Shown here: positions 34,809 to 47,315 of the stretch, in pieces
Layout of the letters: every line of letters starts with the position of its first letter
How positions within the stretch are numbered: position 1 is the first letter of the stretch
NCBI GenBank assembly: GCA_032622095.1
Contig: CP136063.1
Location: forward strand, 149,907,379-149,971,378
Length of the DNA stretch: 64,000 nucleotides
Direction: 5' to 3'
Origin: Siphonodentalium dalli
Lineage: Eukaryota > Mollusca > Scaphopoda > Gadilida > Siphonodentaliidae
Notes under the pieces: model-generated
What the model was told of the DNA's origin: nothing
The model's database searches: none
The model's input: the letters and a program-made list of their open reading frames with translations, nothing else
Position numbers and translations under genes: made by a program

Positions 34809-34816
34809 CTGAATAG

Positions 34817-36480
34817 TATGATGGTTCTCACTTGATTCCCATTCGCTCACTGTTAAACAGTTTCTTTAACTTTTTATCTGAACATCACCACATGTGAATG
34901 ATTGAGAATCTGTATGGTGTTTCTCTGTCTGCTGTCTTGTATTATCTCAACACCCCACATAAAGAATACACCATTCCAATATATACCTTTAGAATCTATT
35001 GCAAGATTCCATTCAAAAATCAGAGGGTTTGTTATTATATGATATCCAGGCTGCTAGTTGACAGCTCCTAAGAACGGAAATATCAAGCTATGTGTGAGCT
35101 TGTACTTTGAATGTAGATATTGATTGACACTATAATACAAGCCATACGTTCAGATCAACTGCAAAGAAAAATATTGTGTCTTGGTTGTTGTGTACAAAAC
35201 AATACCATAGTTCCTGCTCACTAATCACTGACACAATTTGAATCAACATTGTCATTTGAAATTTTAGTCAGAAATTATATATTTAGCCATATTTAAATAT
35301 TTTCATTTTTTTTTAATTCCCCCCCCCCCTTTCTCAACCAGAAAACTTCAATATATTTAATCATCCTCTTTCTATAATTTATGTTTGTAATATAATTTGG
35401 AACTTGATCATGTGTGGTTTTAATATGCAATAGGATGATTTCTTAGTTTCCAGTTATCTAAGTACTGTCATCCTGAATTTCCTCAAATATTTTACCTGTT
35501 TCTCAGTTTGTCTGGTACTTCATCAGCTATGTTTTTCTTATTTAAAATTAATGGGGTGAATATTTATAGACGAAACTAACTATGGACCATTCCAATTTAT
35601 ACTTTTAGAATTGAATGGGGAATCCATACAGTAATAAAATGGTTAACCATTTCTATACTAAATATTCAACAAGTAGGTCCCTTAGGAAATGTTCAGATAA
35701 TAAGTTCAACACACTATCATAGGTTGTTTGTTAAACTTATTATCTGAACATTTCCCACCAAAGAAAGTGAATCCTTCTGCACGTATATTATCGTTTCGTT
35801 ATACTGTTATCTGCTAATTTATCCTGAACACCCACCCCTCCAGATGAATATTAAATAGACTATTCGAATGTACACTTTCATAACTGAATGGGAGAATCCA
35901 TTTAGAACAGAAATGGCTAAATCAAATAGTACTACCCCATGTATAGTTGCTAGAGTGTCTTTAACAGATATGGTATAAGATTATTATTATTAATATTATT
36001 ACCATTACAACAAACAATTGTAACAAATAACAATATCTCCTTATCAGCTGGTCCGTTTCTCTCTTGTTAGTGAAGGTATTAATGATAATTTTAATATTTG
36101 CAATGAATTACAAGTGAAATGTCTGGCATGTCGCTTGGGTGCTTAATCTAGCTTCTGAGCTATTGTCCAATGAATTTGGTGAATAATTCTTTGTCACTCA
36201 AGAGTTATGCCAATAAATGATTGTTATTTATATGTAGTTCATCATTTCCTTGGAGTATTTGTCATTTTTTCACGGTGCTATTTTGAGTACATTAGCCATT
36301 TGTGAAATTGAACTGATATCTGTGTACTTGACATTGTCTTGTTATTTTTCTTTGCCAAACTTGACCGTCCTTGCCTACAACACATTCCCTGTGTGCCCAC
36401 AGTTGGTTACTGCAGAATACACAAGGTTTTTTTCCCATCCATACACTTAACCCTTCCATGACTGAAGCTTCCTGAAATTT
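34817..36480. other. Downstream flank with recurring short modules
   Basis: The words gaccattccaat-like plus actgaatggg recur at about 34970, 35583, 35862 and again at 38185. An inverted repeat of about 20 bp (aaatgttcagataataagtt) lies at 35686-35754. No gene is seen. Confidence 0.45.
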
Positions 36481-36494
36481 TGCGAAAACCCTGC

Positions 36495-36672
36495 GCCAAT
36501 GTATTCTCTTATATATGTGAGTCTCCCATACAGAGCCTCACATATATAAGAGAATACATTGGCCTCACAATATTTACCTTGATCTTGTAAGCCAGTGCAT
36601 TCACTTATATATGTGAGGCTCCCAATGGGAGACTTGCATATATAAGACTATATAATAAGAGAATGCACTGGC
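36495..36672. repeat. Two adjacent palindromes of the gccagtgcattctc family
   Basis: 36495-36563 (gccaatgtattctcttatat ... agagaatacattggc) and 36591-36672 (gccagtgcattcacttat ... gagaatgcactggc). Same family as the palindromes at 13904 and 14215. Confidence 0.8.
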
Positions 36673-37209
36673 ACAGAAGCTTTAATGCTGCAACAGCGCT
36701 GCTCCCATCATGAAAGGGATAACCCCCATGGGGATTTGAAGCCTGAAATTATTCTTGCTTTTGTTACAATTCATCCAGTTCCGGGGATCATAATAGATTG
36801 ATACCAGTTTTGTGTGATAGATAAAAAGTTATGTGTGATAGCTAAATATGTAGCTGGTGCTGTCATCCAAACTTGTTTATATCTGCCGTGGGGACAAGGA
36901 ATCTGTTGGGCTCAGTGGGGACCCACCCAATTGATGCTCATATCCCCCTTACAGACAACAGTTTTAAACAATGGCACAAGCTACATATTCTTTTTTGTCT
37001 GGGTACACAACCATATTAATTGGTAGTATTCCCCCCCAACATGGGTATAGTCTTATCCCCTATACAAGTAATACAATAACAATGTATTCGTTTTAGCTGA
37101 GTGCCACAAATTAAATGTATTCAATTCATTTAAATGTCATGAAGTTGACAATAGTGAAGCCTAAATAGAGATCTTTGCCGGTCACCACTCATCGATACCA
37201 CCTGATATA

Positions 37210-37313
37210 CAGTAATGCCCTAAGTAATCGACTCCATAACCACAGCAGAATTATGGGTAACTTTTCAGGATTTAGTCGGAAATATGGCTTGTTGCCATTC
37301 ATCGGAATTACTG
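37210..37313. mobile_element. M1 MITE, half-length copy
   Basis: Begins cagtaatgccctaagtaat and ends attactg with TA on both sides. It keeps only the left half plus the last few bases of the palindromic family seen at 42624 and 45749, so it is an internal-deletion derivative. Confidence 0.7.
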
Positions 37314-37760
37314 TATCTTAGTGTGGAGTTGTTGTGTATTAAATTATTTTGGCCATTTCTGAATTTGTTTGGCCATTTTTCAAAAACTTTAACCAAATTG
37401 AAAGACATAAATGTATTATCATTGAGAAAAGCGAAGCTGAAAAAAAAAGTCAAAAATAATAAATAGCAAAAATGCGAAGAAAAGGGATAAACATGCGTGC
37501 CCATTAACAAAATAACTTGAGAAGTGAGAATATTGACATGCGCATGTCCACCAATGAGAATACCATATCCGTAAAATAGGTCTAGCTGGTATGGTATACC
37601 AACACAAATGTGCACGGATTTAATTATCGTTTGGCATGATGTTATATTGAAACCATAAATCGGTAAAGTATTGTCAATTAATTAACCATTCCTATACTAA
37701 ATACTCAAAAACAAGTGGTTCCCTCAGGAAATGTTCAGATATAGAGGATCTCACATGAGT

Positions 37761-37882
37761 TTCTATTTTATACAGAATTTATCAACCGAGTTCACTAAAT
37801 TCGATTTGAGCCGAGGTTTACCGAGGCTCAAATAGAATTTAGTGGACGAGGTTGATAAATTACATGTACGTATAAAATAGAA
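37761..37882. repeat. Palindrome of ~120 bp
   Basis: The outer arms ttctattttatac / gtataaaatagaa and inner arms aatttatcaacc / ggttgataaatt, cactaaattc / gaatttagtg and atttgagcc / ggctcaaat form a near-complete stem. Confidence 0.8.
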
Positions 37883-39152
37883 CAAGCTTGAGATACTTTT
37901 TATCACATGGTCATATAATCGCTTAAATTTTATCGAAAACAACAATAATTAACTGACAGAGAACTTTGTCCCAAAGAGCAGCGTGACGTCATTGCACGCG
38001 ACGATATTACACGTGTCTATTACGCTCGAATATTACATAGGAAAATAGTGCTAATCATGTGATAAAATCCGTTATTATTTGAACATTTCCCACTAATGAA
38101 TATGAATCCTTCAGCACTGGTATTATCTTTTGGTTTAACTGTCATCTGCTAATTTATCTTGAACACCTCTTCAAATAAATAATAGACCATTCCAATGTTT
38201 ACCATTACAACTGAATGGGAAAAAACCAAAGGGTTAAGAAAGGACAAAATAATACATATAGATATAACGAGAAGTGTGGGAACTGGTTAATGTTATTGCA
38301 CAAGTTTATAGTGATGCGATTGGTAAAACGAGAATCATAGGTTCGTGTTTTACCTTGGACCATGACAAACGCATGCAATACCGTTAACATGTTCACACAA
38401 CTGTGTTCTATATTTATTGTTCACTACGAAGATTTTATACTGAAAATTAAGTGAATATTCTTTCATTTAATTGAACAAACATGTGCTTTGAAGACAGTAC
38501 CTCATAATTTAGTGATGATATTTTCTGTTAAAGTTGACATCTCCAATGACATTGACTTTATCTGTTATTATTATTCAAGAACAATACAAACACTTTTATT
38601 GAACGTTTTGAAATCTTATGAGTGTGCAATAACTATATATTATTATGTCCTTTCTCCGGTTTCCCATTTAGTTTCCGGTTTCCCATTTAGTTTATCATTG
38701 TTCTGATAAGTATTAAAGCATGTGTGACTTCTGGTATATTGTTATTCAAACATACATGGGCAAGCAACCACTGATTAACTGTTAATGATTAAGGATAAAG
38801 TGAGATATGTTAATATTCTGAGAGGTAATCGCTGGCATAGGCTTAAAACTTTTGGGCCAAATGTAAATTTCTTTGGCCATTAAAAAACATCTGGCCCTTG
38901 GTCACACTAGTTGAGTAACCATCAAAACTCGACACCCCACCACCCCCCCCCCCCCCCAATATCAATATTTGTGCTATTTTTGCAATACTTGTGCTGAAGA
39001 GGTAATTATCGCAACATTTTGGTGTGTTGCTCACCTTTCTTTCACCCTTAAAAAGCAAATGGGGGGCAGGATTAACATTTTTAAAGATGACTACCATGCA
39101 TGTGTCGTGTGATTGGATGCAAGATTTTGGTTAACACAGCAAAGTTCAAGCG

Positions 39153-40160
39153 GGGTACCCAATTCCATTTTTAGATCATAGTTATTGCCATGGGTTGGCA
39201 TCCGTCCATCCATCTGTCAACAATTTCCTTAGCGCACCATACAGGCCACATCCCTCATCCGATCATCATCAAACTTCATACGGATCTTTGGGGTGACCTC
39301 CAGATGGGAGCTTACCACTTTTTTTCCGAATTTTATTAAAAAACATGGCCAGCAGTGGCCATCTTGGATTTCATAATTGAATCCATCCACACACCCTGCA
39401 GCCCACAATTATTGAAGAAATGTGAATAATTTGGCCAAAAAAATGCATTAGAAAGTTTAGTAGAGTAGTATGTTTTGTTAAAGCTGTAGCATTGTTCTGT
39501 GTAAAACTGTAGAGGTATCAAATTTCAATGACAACATAGCACCTGGAGGATATAGTGTTGTCAACAGAACAAAATAGAACAAAAGAGCTCCCAATTCAAG
39601 ATTTACAACAAAAAAACTCCTGACCCTGATGTGAGCTGACAAGTTTCAATGAGAGTAGTGCAGTACGGTCTGCTAAATTTACCATTTACTCATTCAATGC
39701 CAACTTATTGGGGATTGCTAATAAACGTGTACCTCTTTGCATCACTAAATCCTTTGACACAACCTACAGGCCATATTCATCATCCGGTTTTCAGCAAACT
39801 TGATATGAATCGTCGGGGTGGCCTCTAGATGGGAGCTTTTTTTCCTCCAAAATTTGTTTTAAAAAAATGGCCACCACCAGCCACCTTGGATTTCAAATTA
39901 GAATACATTGGTGCAACATGTAACCCACATTTATTGAAGAATTGTTTTGAAAATTAACAGGCATGTTTAGGATCCCCTCTAGATGTGAGCTATCAAATTT
40001 GAATGGTTTTCGTTGAAAAACATTACTCTTTGCATGGCTAAATACCTCGGCATTCCCTGCAACCAACATTTTTCAAATTGATCCCAAACTAACTTAATAT
40101 GGTGCTTTGGTTTCCTGCATTCCTTATTGCTCCATTCATTTTGTAAAGCTGGGTACCCAG
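39153..40160. mobile_element. Diverged F3-like tandem-module element
   Basis: Left: ggggtacccaattcc, then a ttgccatgggttggcatccg head and ccgtccatccatc. Modules carry tttgcat/actaaatcc, acctacaggccatat, atcatcaaact and aaacatggccagcagtgg. Right: aaagctgggtacccagc. The words match F3 modules, but the ends are built around ggtaccc. No gene is seen. Confidence 0.6.
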
Positions 40161-40242
40161 CACACCAAAATGTGGTAACAATGATCCATTCAGCATACTT
40201 GTTTTAACTGAAGAAACGATGATCATATCTTTCTGTCTTGTA

Positions 40243-40527
40243 TTGATTGATTGATTGATTGGGGTTTTATGTCGCTTTAGCCACTACGGCCATATCACGA
40301 CATTGCCATTACGGCTAATCTAACAGTGATTTCAATGGCTGATAAACTCGTCGACCATGTGCGGCAAACCACCGGCCATCGGCAAGTAACTGGCAACTTT
40401 CCCAGATAACGATTTCGAGTTACAAAGGCCACGATGGAAACATGTGGATTTGAACCCTTATCGCCAGCGCTGGAAGGCGAAACGGCTTGGAGTTGTACCC
40501 CTAACCGATTGAGCCACTGAGGCCCCC
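40243..40527 (-). mobile_element. tRNA-derived SINE with perfect 12-bp target duplication
   Basis: On the - strand it opens ggggcctcagtggctcaatc and ggttagg (A-box TGGCTCAATCGG), then ggttcaaatcc (B-box), an unrelated body, and a 3' tail ccccaatcaatcaatcaatc. The duplication ttctgtcttgta is exact on both sides (40231-40242 and 40528-40539). The 285-base length and pol III boxes identify a SINE; the tRNA-like head is not a functional tRNA because the acceptor and anticodon arms do not fold fully. Confidence 0.9.
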
Positions 40528-40942
40528 TTCTGTCTTGTAAGATTGATATTAAATAAACACATGTTTGAACACTTTTATCAGTTAAAGTTACAAGAACACT
40601 CAATACACACACAACCGTGTGCACCTGTGGAAGTCATTTGAAATGGAGGCTTATTAATATTGTATATTTCCAGGCTTATATAAATATTGACAAAGCTGTT
40701 AATGCACTCCAAATGCACCGCCACCATGCAGACAGTTTAATCATGGACACATGATGACTGGACGATTCCCAGTGTGACTGAGTAAACAAATTCATTACAG
40801 GACTTTTCAGTTCCCAACAGTGGGGGGTTGTATACACCAAACCTGCAATTTGACAATGAAATTATCACAGACAGTTCATAAACTTAAAACTCCATGCACT
40901 CATATAATATATGAAATGGCTGTTCAAGTTTCACTTTATATT

Positions 40943-41545
40943 TTTGTTCCCCGACATTTTAACTTTCGGGGGACAAAAGCAATTAAATTTTGTTTGTCCG
41001 TACAGCTGAGTGTATGCAGCCATGTCTGGATTTGAGTACCTCTATGGTGTGATCAACTCCTAGAATTCAGATTGTAGAGGATTGGAACATGCTCAAGATT
41101 TGCAATATGTACATGTATATTGATATGTCAAATTTGAATTCTGAGAGATTTCCCCCATTTTTAACTTTTCGTCACGGATTTTGGGTAATATTATTTGAGG
41201 ACCATTTTTCTGGGAAGTAAAACATGTATTTGGTACTATAGCACATTTACTTCTCTACAGGTACCAGGCATAATAAATAAAAAATCTAACAAGAATGTCG
41301 CTGGGGCATGGCTTAATATGCCCATTAGCTTACTTGTAAAATTATTATTAAATCAGGTGAATTCTAAATTTAAAAAGGGCCACAACTTATACAGAAATAA
41401 TTGGATGGAATCTATATTCAAATTTGGCCTGCATTTTTGGCTAATAAACACACATACCAAGTTTAGTTCTGATCATATAATCCAAACTAGAGTTATTGGT
41501 CAGAAACCAAAAATGTTAATGTATGGACAGACTGATAGATAACAT
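40943..41545. mobile_element. F6-type tandem-module remnant
   Basis: The hairpin tttgttccccga...tttcgggggacaaaa at 40943-40977 is followed by tttgtccgtacagctgag. At 41390-41535 an inverted module (cataccaagtttagttctg, gagttattggtcag, ggacagactgatag) is present. The ends are not resolved. Confidence 0.5.
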
Positions 41546-41917
41546 CTTTTCTTCAAATGAGCATATAAAAAGTTGACACATTCTAAGCACTATTTGAGGA
41601 AGTTGTCCAGTTCCTTATTATTTCCAATGTTTACTTTCTGGCTTCACATGGACCTGTAGGCCCTGTCAAAATGCAATGCCTGATCAAGCGCATGTTTATA
41701 AATGTTCCTTGGTATTCATGATGGCAAATTAGTATCAAGTGTTCTTTTCAATGTATTATATCCATAGTGCTGGCTGCATAATCGCCAAAGAAATGTTGGC
41801 AAAAACTGTGCGATGATGTAATCCTGCACCTCATTATTCCATGATATATTAGCACTTGATTAGTTGAGTGATTCAGGTGCAAAAAGTCACCTAATTTGGA
41901 TTTGGCATTTTCAAATA

Positions 41918-42397
41918 TTACTCCTGATATAAAAGGAACACCAATCCAATAACAAACTTGTTTCCAAATTTAAGTTCTCCTTTGATAGAGGTGTCGAATC
42001 GTTCATCCCACAAACACCGTGACGCCACTTGTATGCTCTGATTTTCACTTTCCAATACAAAAACCATCGAAAGAATTTTATATCTCTGAAGCATCATTTT
42101 TTTCACACGGTCTCTTATTATGTCACTAAGAACTTTGCAGTGTTTATTATTGGGCATTCTCTCAGTTCCTGTGTCTTTGAAATTCTTCTTCAACACATCA
42201 ACAATAATACTGTGCACTTCGTTTTCATCAACAGTATCTTCTGGCTGTAACTGATATGTGTTGTCCCATTTCTTTCCAGCATGACTGAGCTCTGTACTTA
42301 TACTCCCTCTGTGCGATTTCATAAGACTGAATGTTGTGTCTTTTCTCGTCAGAACTCTCCTATTCGCTGGAGCAGTGGATCCTTGTTGGGGTTCCAT
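41918..42397 (-). CDS. Tctex-type dynein light chain domain protein
   Basis: An open frame of 159 residues on the - strand. The Tctex-1 domain runs from about residue 46 (NTYQLQPED) to the end. Its most typical stretch is residues 105-136: RYKILSMVFVLE, then SRCLWDERFDT. The family (DYNLT) supplies light chains to cytoplasmic, ciliary and axonemal dynein; long-N-terminus members such as the TCTEX1D/DYNLT2-5 group are mostly ciliary. The start is the ATG at 42397 because a strong acceptor (tttgtcccttttattcag) lies at 42449-42468 on the - strand, leaving a 51-base 5' UTR in this exon; reading further up crosses that acceptor. The whole coding sequence in one exon is unusual for the family, but the acceptor argues against a simple retrocopy. 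Which paralogue it is cannot be settled by eye. Confidence 0.82.
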   Translation of the reverse strand: MEPQQGSTAPANRRVLTRKDTTFSLMKSHRGSISTELSHAGKKWDNTYQLQPEDTVDENEVHSIIVDVLKKNFKDTGTERMPNNKHCKVLSDIIRDRVKKMMLQRYKILSMVFVLESENQSIQVASRCLWDERFDTSIKGELKFGNKFVIGLVFLLYQE

Positions 42398-42448
42398 TAT
42401 ATGTTTGATGTTGACTCGGCTGGTTTCCCAAAAAGGTCCTAATATTAC

Positions 42449-42468
42449 CTGAATAAAAGGGACAAAAA
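42449..42468 (-). other. 3' splice acceptor of the Tctex-type gene
   Basis: On the - strand a pyrimidine-rich tract ending in ttattcag precedes the 5' UTR and ATG of the dynein light chain gene. It implies at least one non-coding exon to the right (higher coordinates), which I could not place. Confidence 0.6.
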
Positions 42469-42623
42469 GGATTTTTATGAGACGGCAATGTTCCATTTCC
42501 AAATAAGTTCTGTGCAACAGTCACCAACAGATTCTCCAGTTGATCATGTGACATGAAACAAGCCATCTTATAGTCCATAAGATATTAGGCCAATACTCAT
42601 GCAAAACTATTCACTTACTGTTA

Positions 42624-42810
42624 CAGTAATGCCCTAAATATTTGACTCCTTAACCACATAAGAATTATTGGTAATTTTTCAGGATTTAGTCGGAAATATG
42701 GCTTGTTGCCATTCATCGGAAAGCTCTCACATGAATGCCAACAAGCCATATTTCCGACAAAACCCATAATTCTGCTGTGGTTAAGGAGTCTATTACTTAG
42801 GGCATTACTG
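42624..42810. mobile_element. M1 mariner-like MITE, full copy
   Basis: Ends cagtaatgccctaaata and tagggcattactg with TA on both sides. The two halves are inverted copies (ccataattctgctgtgg, ggaaatatggcttgttgcc). It lies upstream of the Tctex-type gene and could overlap its promoter. Confidence 0.82.
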
Positions 42811-44770
42811 TATGCCATTGGACAGACATTACAACCACACATATGGAGTTATATAGTCTGTTGATGCTTGATGGGTGAAGTTTAATATTATTCAATCTAA
42901 ACCTCATTAATTTCATCATGAAAACTGTATCCAGTGAGGGTGGCTTGTAGTTCTATATGCAAACAGATGAATAGTGAACTGGGAATTGTGTGTAAAGTAA
43001 ACGTTAAAGTCCAGTTGTCTTTCTTTTTATAAGGTTTAGTGGTTCTGGAAAAACAATTATATATATAATAGAAGAGTTGAAGAATATTAGAAAAATGGGT
43101 TATGTCTAAATTCTAGCTAATTCACAAATGAAAATTTCATTCCAAAATATGCTGATTTAAAATTTGACTTTTCAAAACATTTTAGTTAAAAGTAGATTTG
43201 GGCAAAAACAAATAAAGGTAATTTTTATGTGATGGCATCCAGTGCTACTGGTATCATTTTAGACTGATTATTTTGTACTATCAACATTCTAATGAACAAA
43301 AAGGTTCTTTGAGCATAATGAACTTAAAATGTGGAGAGTTAGAAAAAATATATATTTTTTGGCAAATCTTCTGTAGTGGGGTAATCTTCCATGGTGGGTA
43401 GCTGGGAGGAACTTTATTCTGCAACTTTCTGATGAGCTGTAGGAAATACTTATGAAGATTGGGTGTAGACAGTTTAGTTAGCAGAAGTTATATCTTATTT
43501 GTTGACTGATATTCAAAGACTATAACCTGAGGAAACTCCTAAATCTCCCATAATAAATGCATGTGTATCGCTGGGACCTACCAGAATTTCATTCTACGAT
43601 CAATATATTCCATCCATAAACTTCGTTAAGCACTCACGAGTGGAAGCACAAAGGTGCTGATCCTTTAAAGATTAAAATAATTCTATAGGTAGCACAATAT
43701 TAATTATTGTTGCCTTTTCAAAATTTTTGCTGATTTTGAAGTCAGCCATTTGGGTTTATGGGTCAAGAGCTCCTTGAAGGTCAATCCCGCCCTATAATCC
43801 TATAGAAAATATCTGAAATGATACCTGTATGTGGCATTAATGCAAATAGGTCATTAAAATTCTAATTCGGGGCTCAACTTTGAGAAAAAAGGGCTGAACC
43901 CCAAAATTGGGGTTCAGGCCCTTAAAAATGGAATTGGGGCCCCTTTTTATCAAAAATCAGTCGGCACCAATAAATTCCTCATCAAAAAGTACTCTAGAAT
44001 CAGTATCAAACAGAAAGTGGTTGGATATTCCCTAAAAAGCCCAGTTGTGAGACTGACTATATAGCTATTAATTTTAAGGTACTTACCACTATAAAAGATT
44101 TTATGGGTCTATGTACACACTCCAGCCTCAAGAGAGACTTTCCATTGATCTGCAATCACAATTACCCAAGCTGTATATGCTCCATGGCCGTAACATTGAT
44201 GTTTTGTCTCAATACTAAAATACAATGCACCGTTGGATACCATATATAATGTTGTTGGCGATGCTATGGATTTTCTTGAAGATGTTAATTGTCAAGATCT
44301 TTGTGTGTTTAAGATACTTATTAAACTGCATACATCTAAAACACGTGTATTAATAACAGATTTAAAAATAATGGGCAGGGAAATGCTATTGGACCTGCAC
44401 ATTGCAAATTAGGAACAAAGTACATTATAAAATATAGAGAGTAAGATTGAAGAAATAAGATGCCAATGCGACAGAAAGGACAAAGAAAAAAAAACCTGAT
44501 TTCAATTGGCTTTCTTATCTTGTCCCATATTTACTAATAAGCCTTTATTTAGTTTGATGCCGTTCTCCATAGTGTGACAAAATGCCTCAAATCATTAGTC
44601 TGAGTGGATCATATGATGCACCACCCAACATCATTCTTAAGTGTATAATGTCAGACTTGATTTAATTATGAAACAATACACTATTGTTTCATAATTAATT
44701 ATCTATCACTAAAGATAATATTCAGGTTTTTATGCTAATTATAACCCCTTTTTAAAAAATACTGTTTTGC
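42811..44770. other. Intergenic, no gene recognised
   Basis: Holds two hairpins: 43889-43921 (gggctgaacccca...tggggttcaggccc) and 44663-44697 (attatgaaacaat...attgtttcataat). No coding signal. Confidence 0.5.
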
Positions 44771-45260
44771 AATGTCTGTCCATCCATCCAATGTCTGTTC
44801 ATGTCATAACTTGAACAGCAGTGCTTGGATCTCAATATAATTTGGTTTGGAATCCATACTATGGATGCTCACTACTATGAGGACCTTCAATTGAGTGTTC
44901 AATTGTTTTGTTCGGGTTTTCCTTTCTAGATTTATTGATCTTTGTTTATCTCGAAATGGTGGCTTTTTGGTCCATCCGATGTCTGTTCAGGTCATAACTT
45001 GAACAGTAGTGCTTAGATTTCAAGAAATTTGGTATGGATGTTCACTTCTATAGGACATTCAATAGAGGGTTCAATCGTTGTGTTTGGGTTTTCCATTCTG
45101 GAGTTATTCATCTTGCTTAAATGGAAATATTGGCTTTTTGTTCCATCTGATGTCTGTTCATGTCATGTCATGGATGTTCACCACTACGAAGACTTTATGA
45201 CCCTTTTTGGATGGACTTGGAAATTTGTTAATTTTGTGTCTGTAGAAAATTATACTTTGT
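44770..45260. repeat. Tandem modules, ~187-bp period
   Basis: Repeated words ccaatgtctgttcatgtcat, aacttgaacagcagtgctt, ggatgttcacta and ggttttcctttctag occur two to three times. Another low-copy relative of the tandem-module elements, without a recognised head. Confidence 0.65.
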
Positions 45261-45748
45261 AACTTGGGTGTGGATCATAGGATTTGGATGTGATTTGGCA
45301 TAGTGATAGCACAGCCTGGGAGAAAGGATACCAACTTAATTATACTACGGTGTTCATTCATTCATTCTTATTGGAGTTATGGCCCTTGTTGGACTAGAGA
45401 ATTTTCACTCATTACATGCATTTTGCATTGTAGGTCAGTATCCATGGTTAATTGGCGCTGAACCAAAATGTTCTCTTGCCAAAAATAAAATTATTGTTTT
45501 GCCAAATTCCAAAAATATTTGCCAAATTTTAATTGAGGGTATAAAATTGGTCATTCTTGTTTTATACGCCATTTTGAAAAGTCATATTATGTAATCAGTC
45601 TGTTCGTCCATCTGTCCGACCGGGTTCACATTTGAGCCTTACGTGGTCAGCCGAGGAGCTTAAGACAAAAGAAAGTTTGAAATGATCAATCACATAATGT
45701 CAAACTATCACCTTATGCCCATTATTTAGGAGTTAATTGGTAGTCTTA

Positions 45749-45926
45749 CAGTAACGCTCTAAATAATCAACTCCTTAACCACAGCAGAATTATGGGTAAC
45801 ATTTCAGGATTTAGTCGGAAATATGACTTTCCGGTGAATGGCAACAAGCCATATTTCCAACTAAATCTTGAAAGGTTACCCATAATTCTGCTCTGGTTAA
45901 GGAGTCGATTATTTAGAGCATTACTG
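45749..45926. mobile_element. M1 mariner-like MITE, full copy
   Basis: Ends cagtaacgctctaaataat / attatttagagcattactg with TA duplications. Palindromic interior as in 42624-42810; several paired changes keep the arms complementary. Confidence 0.82.
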
Positions 45927-46344
45927 TAAGTGGTCAAAAACAAAAACAAAAGAAAGACCACTTTAAAGGTACTCAATCCGATTCAATGGTCCCATATCAG
46001 ATTCCAACAACAACAACATTTTTTTAATGCCGCTTCAGTTATCAGAATTGATTAATTGACCATAAATAATGCTAACCACCATCAACTATAGTATAAAAAA
46101 AGCAACTTGATTTTAGAGTTATCCATCTTCATCCACAATTTGATCCGAGACCGTCTTCTCGTCGACTGTTTACTGGGCCATTAAAAATTATCTGTGGTGA
46201 CAAATAATAAATTTCAAAAATCGATATCTGATCACTTTGATGGGCGGGTTCCGACTCGAATCAAATATTTTTTACCCCCGATGCCAAGGAAATAGTAATT
46301 TACGAGCGTTTATTCAGATTATGCACCTTTAAAGACCGAATGTA

Positions 46345-46700
46345 TAGGTGTGGTGTCCGTCCCTCCATCAGCTCATATATCTCAACCATGGTTTATCGGA
46401 CCTCAATGAAATTTTGTATGCAGGTTTGGCATCAGGAGGGCTTTCAAAATAGGTTTCAATGACGTTCATATTTTCCGTTCAAGAGTTATCCCTCTTTTTT
46501 TATCTGAAAATGTTGGATTTCCATCGTCCGCTCATATATATCTCAGCCATGGTTATTGTATTATGTTAAACTTTGGTATGGAGGTTTGGCATCAGGAGGG
46601 CTTTCAATAGAGGATTCAGTTATGTTGTTTGCATTTTCCATTCAAGAGTATCCCTCTAATGTTGTTCATCTGAAAATGTTGAATTTTTGGCTGTCCACTC
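46345..46700. repeat. Tandem modules, ~158-bp period
   Basis: gctcatatatctcaaccatgg, ggtttggcatcaggaggg and ttcaagagttatccctc recur about 158 bases apart after a gtccgtccctcc tract. Probably another hairpin-type element whose head has decayed. Confidence 0.6.
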
Positions 46701-47315
46701 GCATATAATTTTTAAATTGGTTTCCATTGTTTCAGTTGGCACCATGCCCATTAATTTGGGGGTATCCCACACCCGATGTGCAACTTGTTTGTATTGTGTG
46801 TGGATATATATGTATGTTTATCACCTCTTGATATTCCATCGGATAACAATAGAGGTTCCATATCTACTAATAATTGGAGCAGACATTCATTATGCTTGTG
46901 ATCAGCATCTAGCCGGTTCTGCTGTGTAGGTTTATTCCATAAGTGTGAAATGTTAGTTTTGTATATCTATGAAATATTCAAGTGACATACCGGTTATATA
47001 TAGTCCCATCATATGTCATTGGAAATTATTAATCCGGTCCAGATATCATATGCTCTTGTGATTTTCATTTGATCATTCTCCTGTTCTATCTATAGGCTTA
47101 TTATGATCCACTTTTCACTTGCATGTATTTTGTGATTAAAAATTAACCCTTCCCATGGTGGCACCCATTCCATTGACACATGCTATCCGATACATAAACT
47201 CAAATACTTTTCGTCAGATATTTATAAACTAATTTATTTTGGCCATACTCTTCTTCAAGTTCTTCTGTATTGTTTTTGGTATTGATTCATTAATTGGTTT
47301 TGAAAATTGTATTAA

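Noticed and set aside
40440-40527. tRNA gene on the - strand
   Set aside because: A and B boxes are present, but arms do not pair properly, and exact target duplications plus a (AATC)n tail show a SINE.
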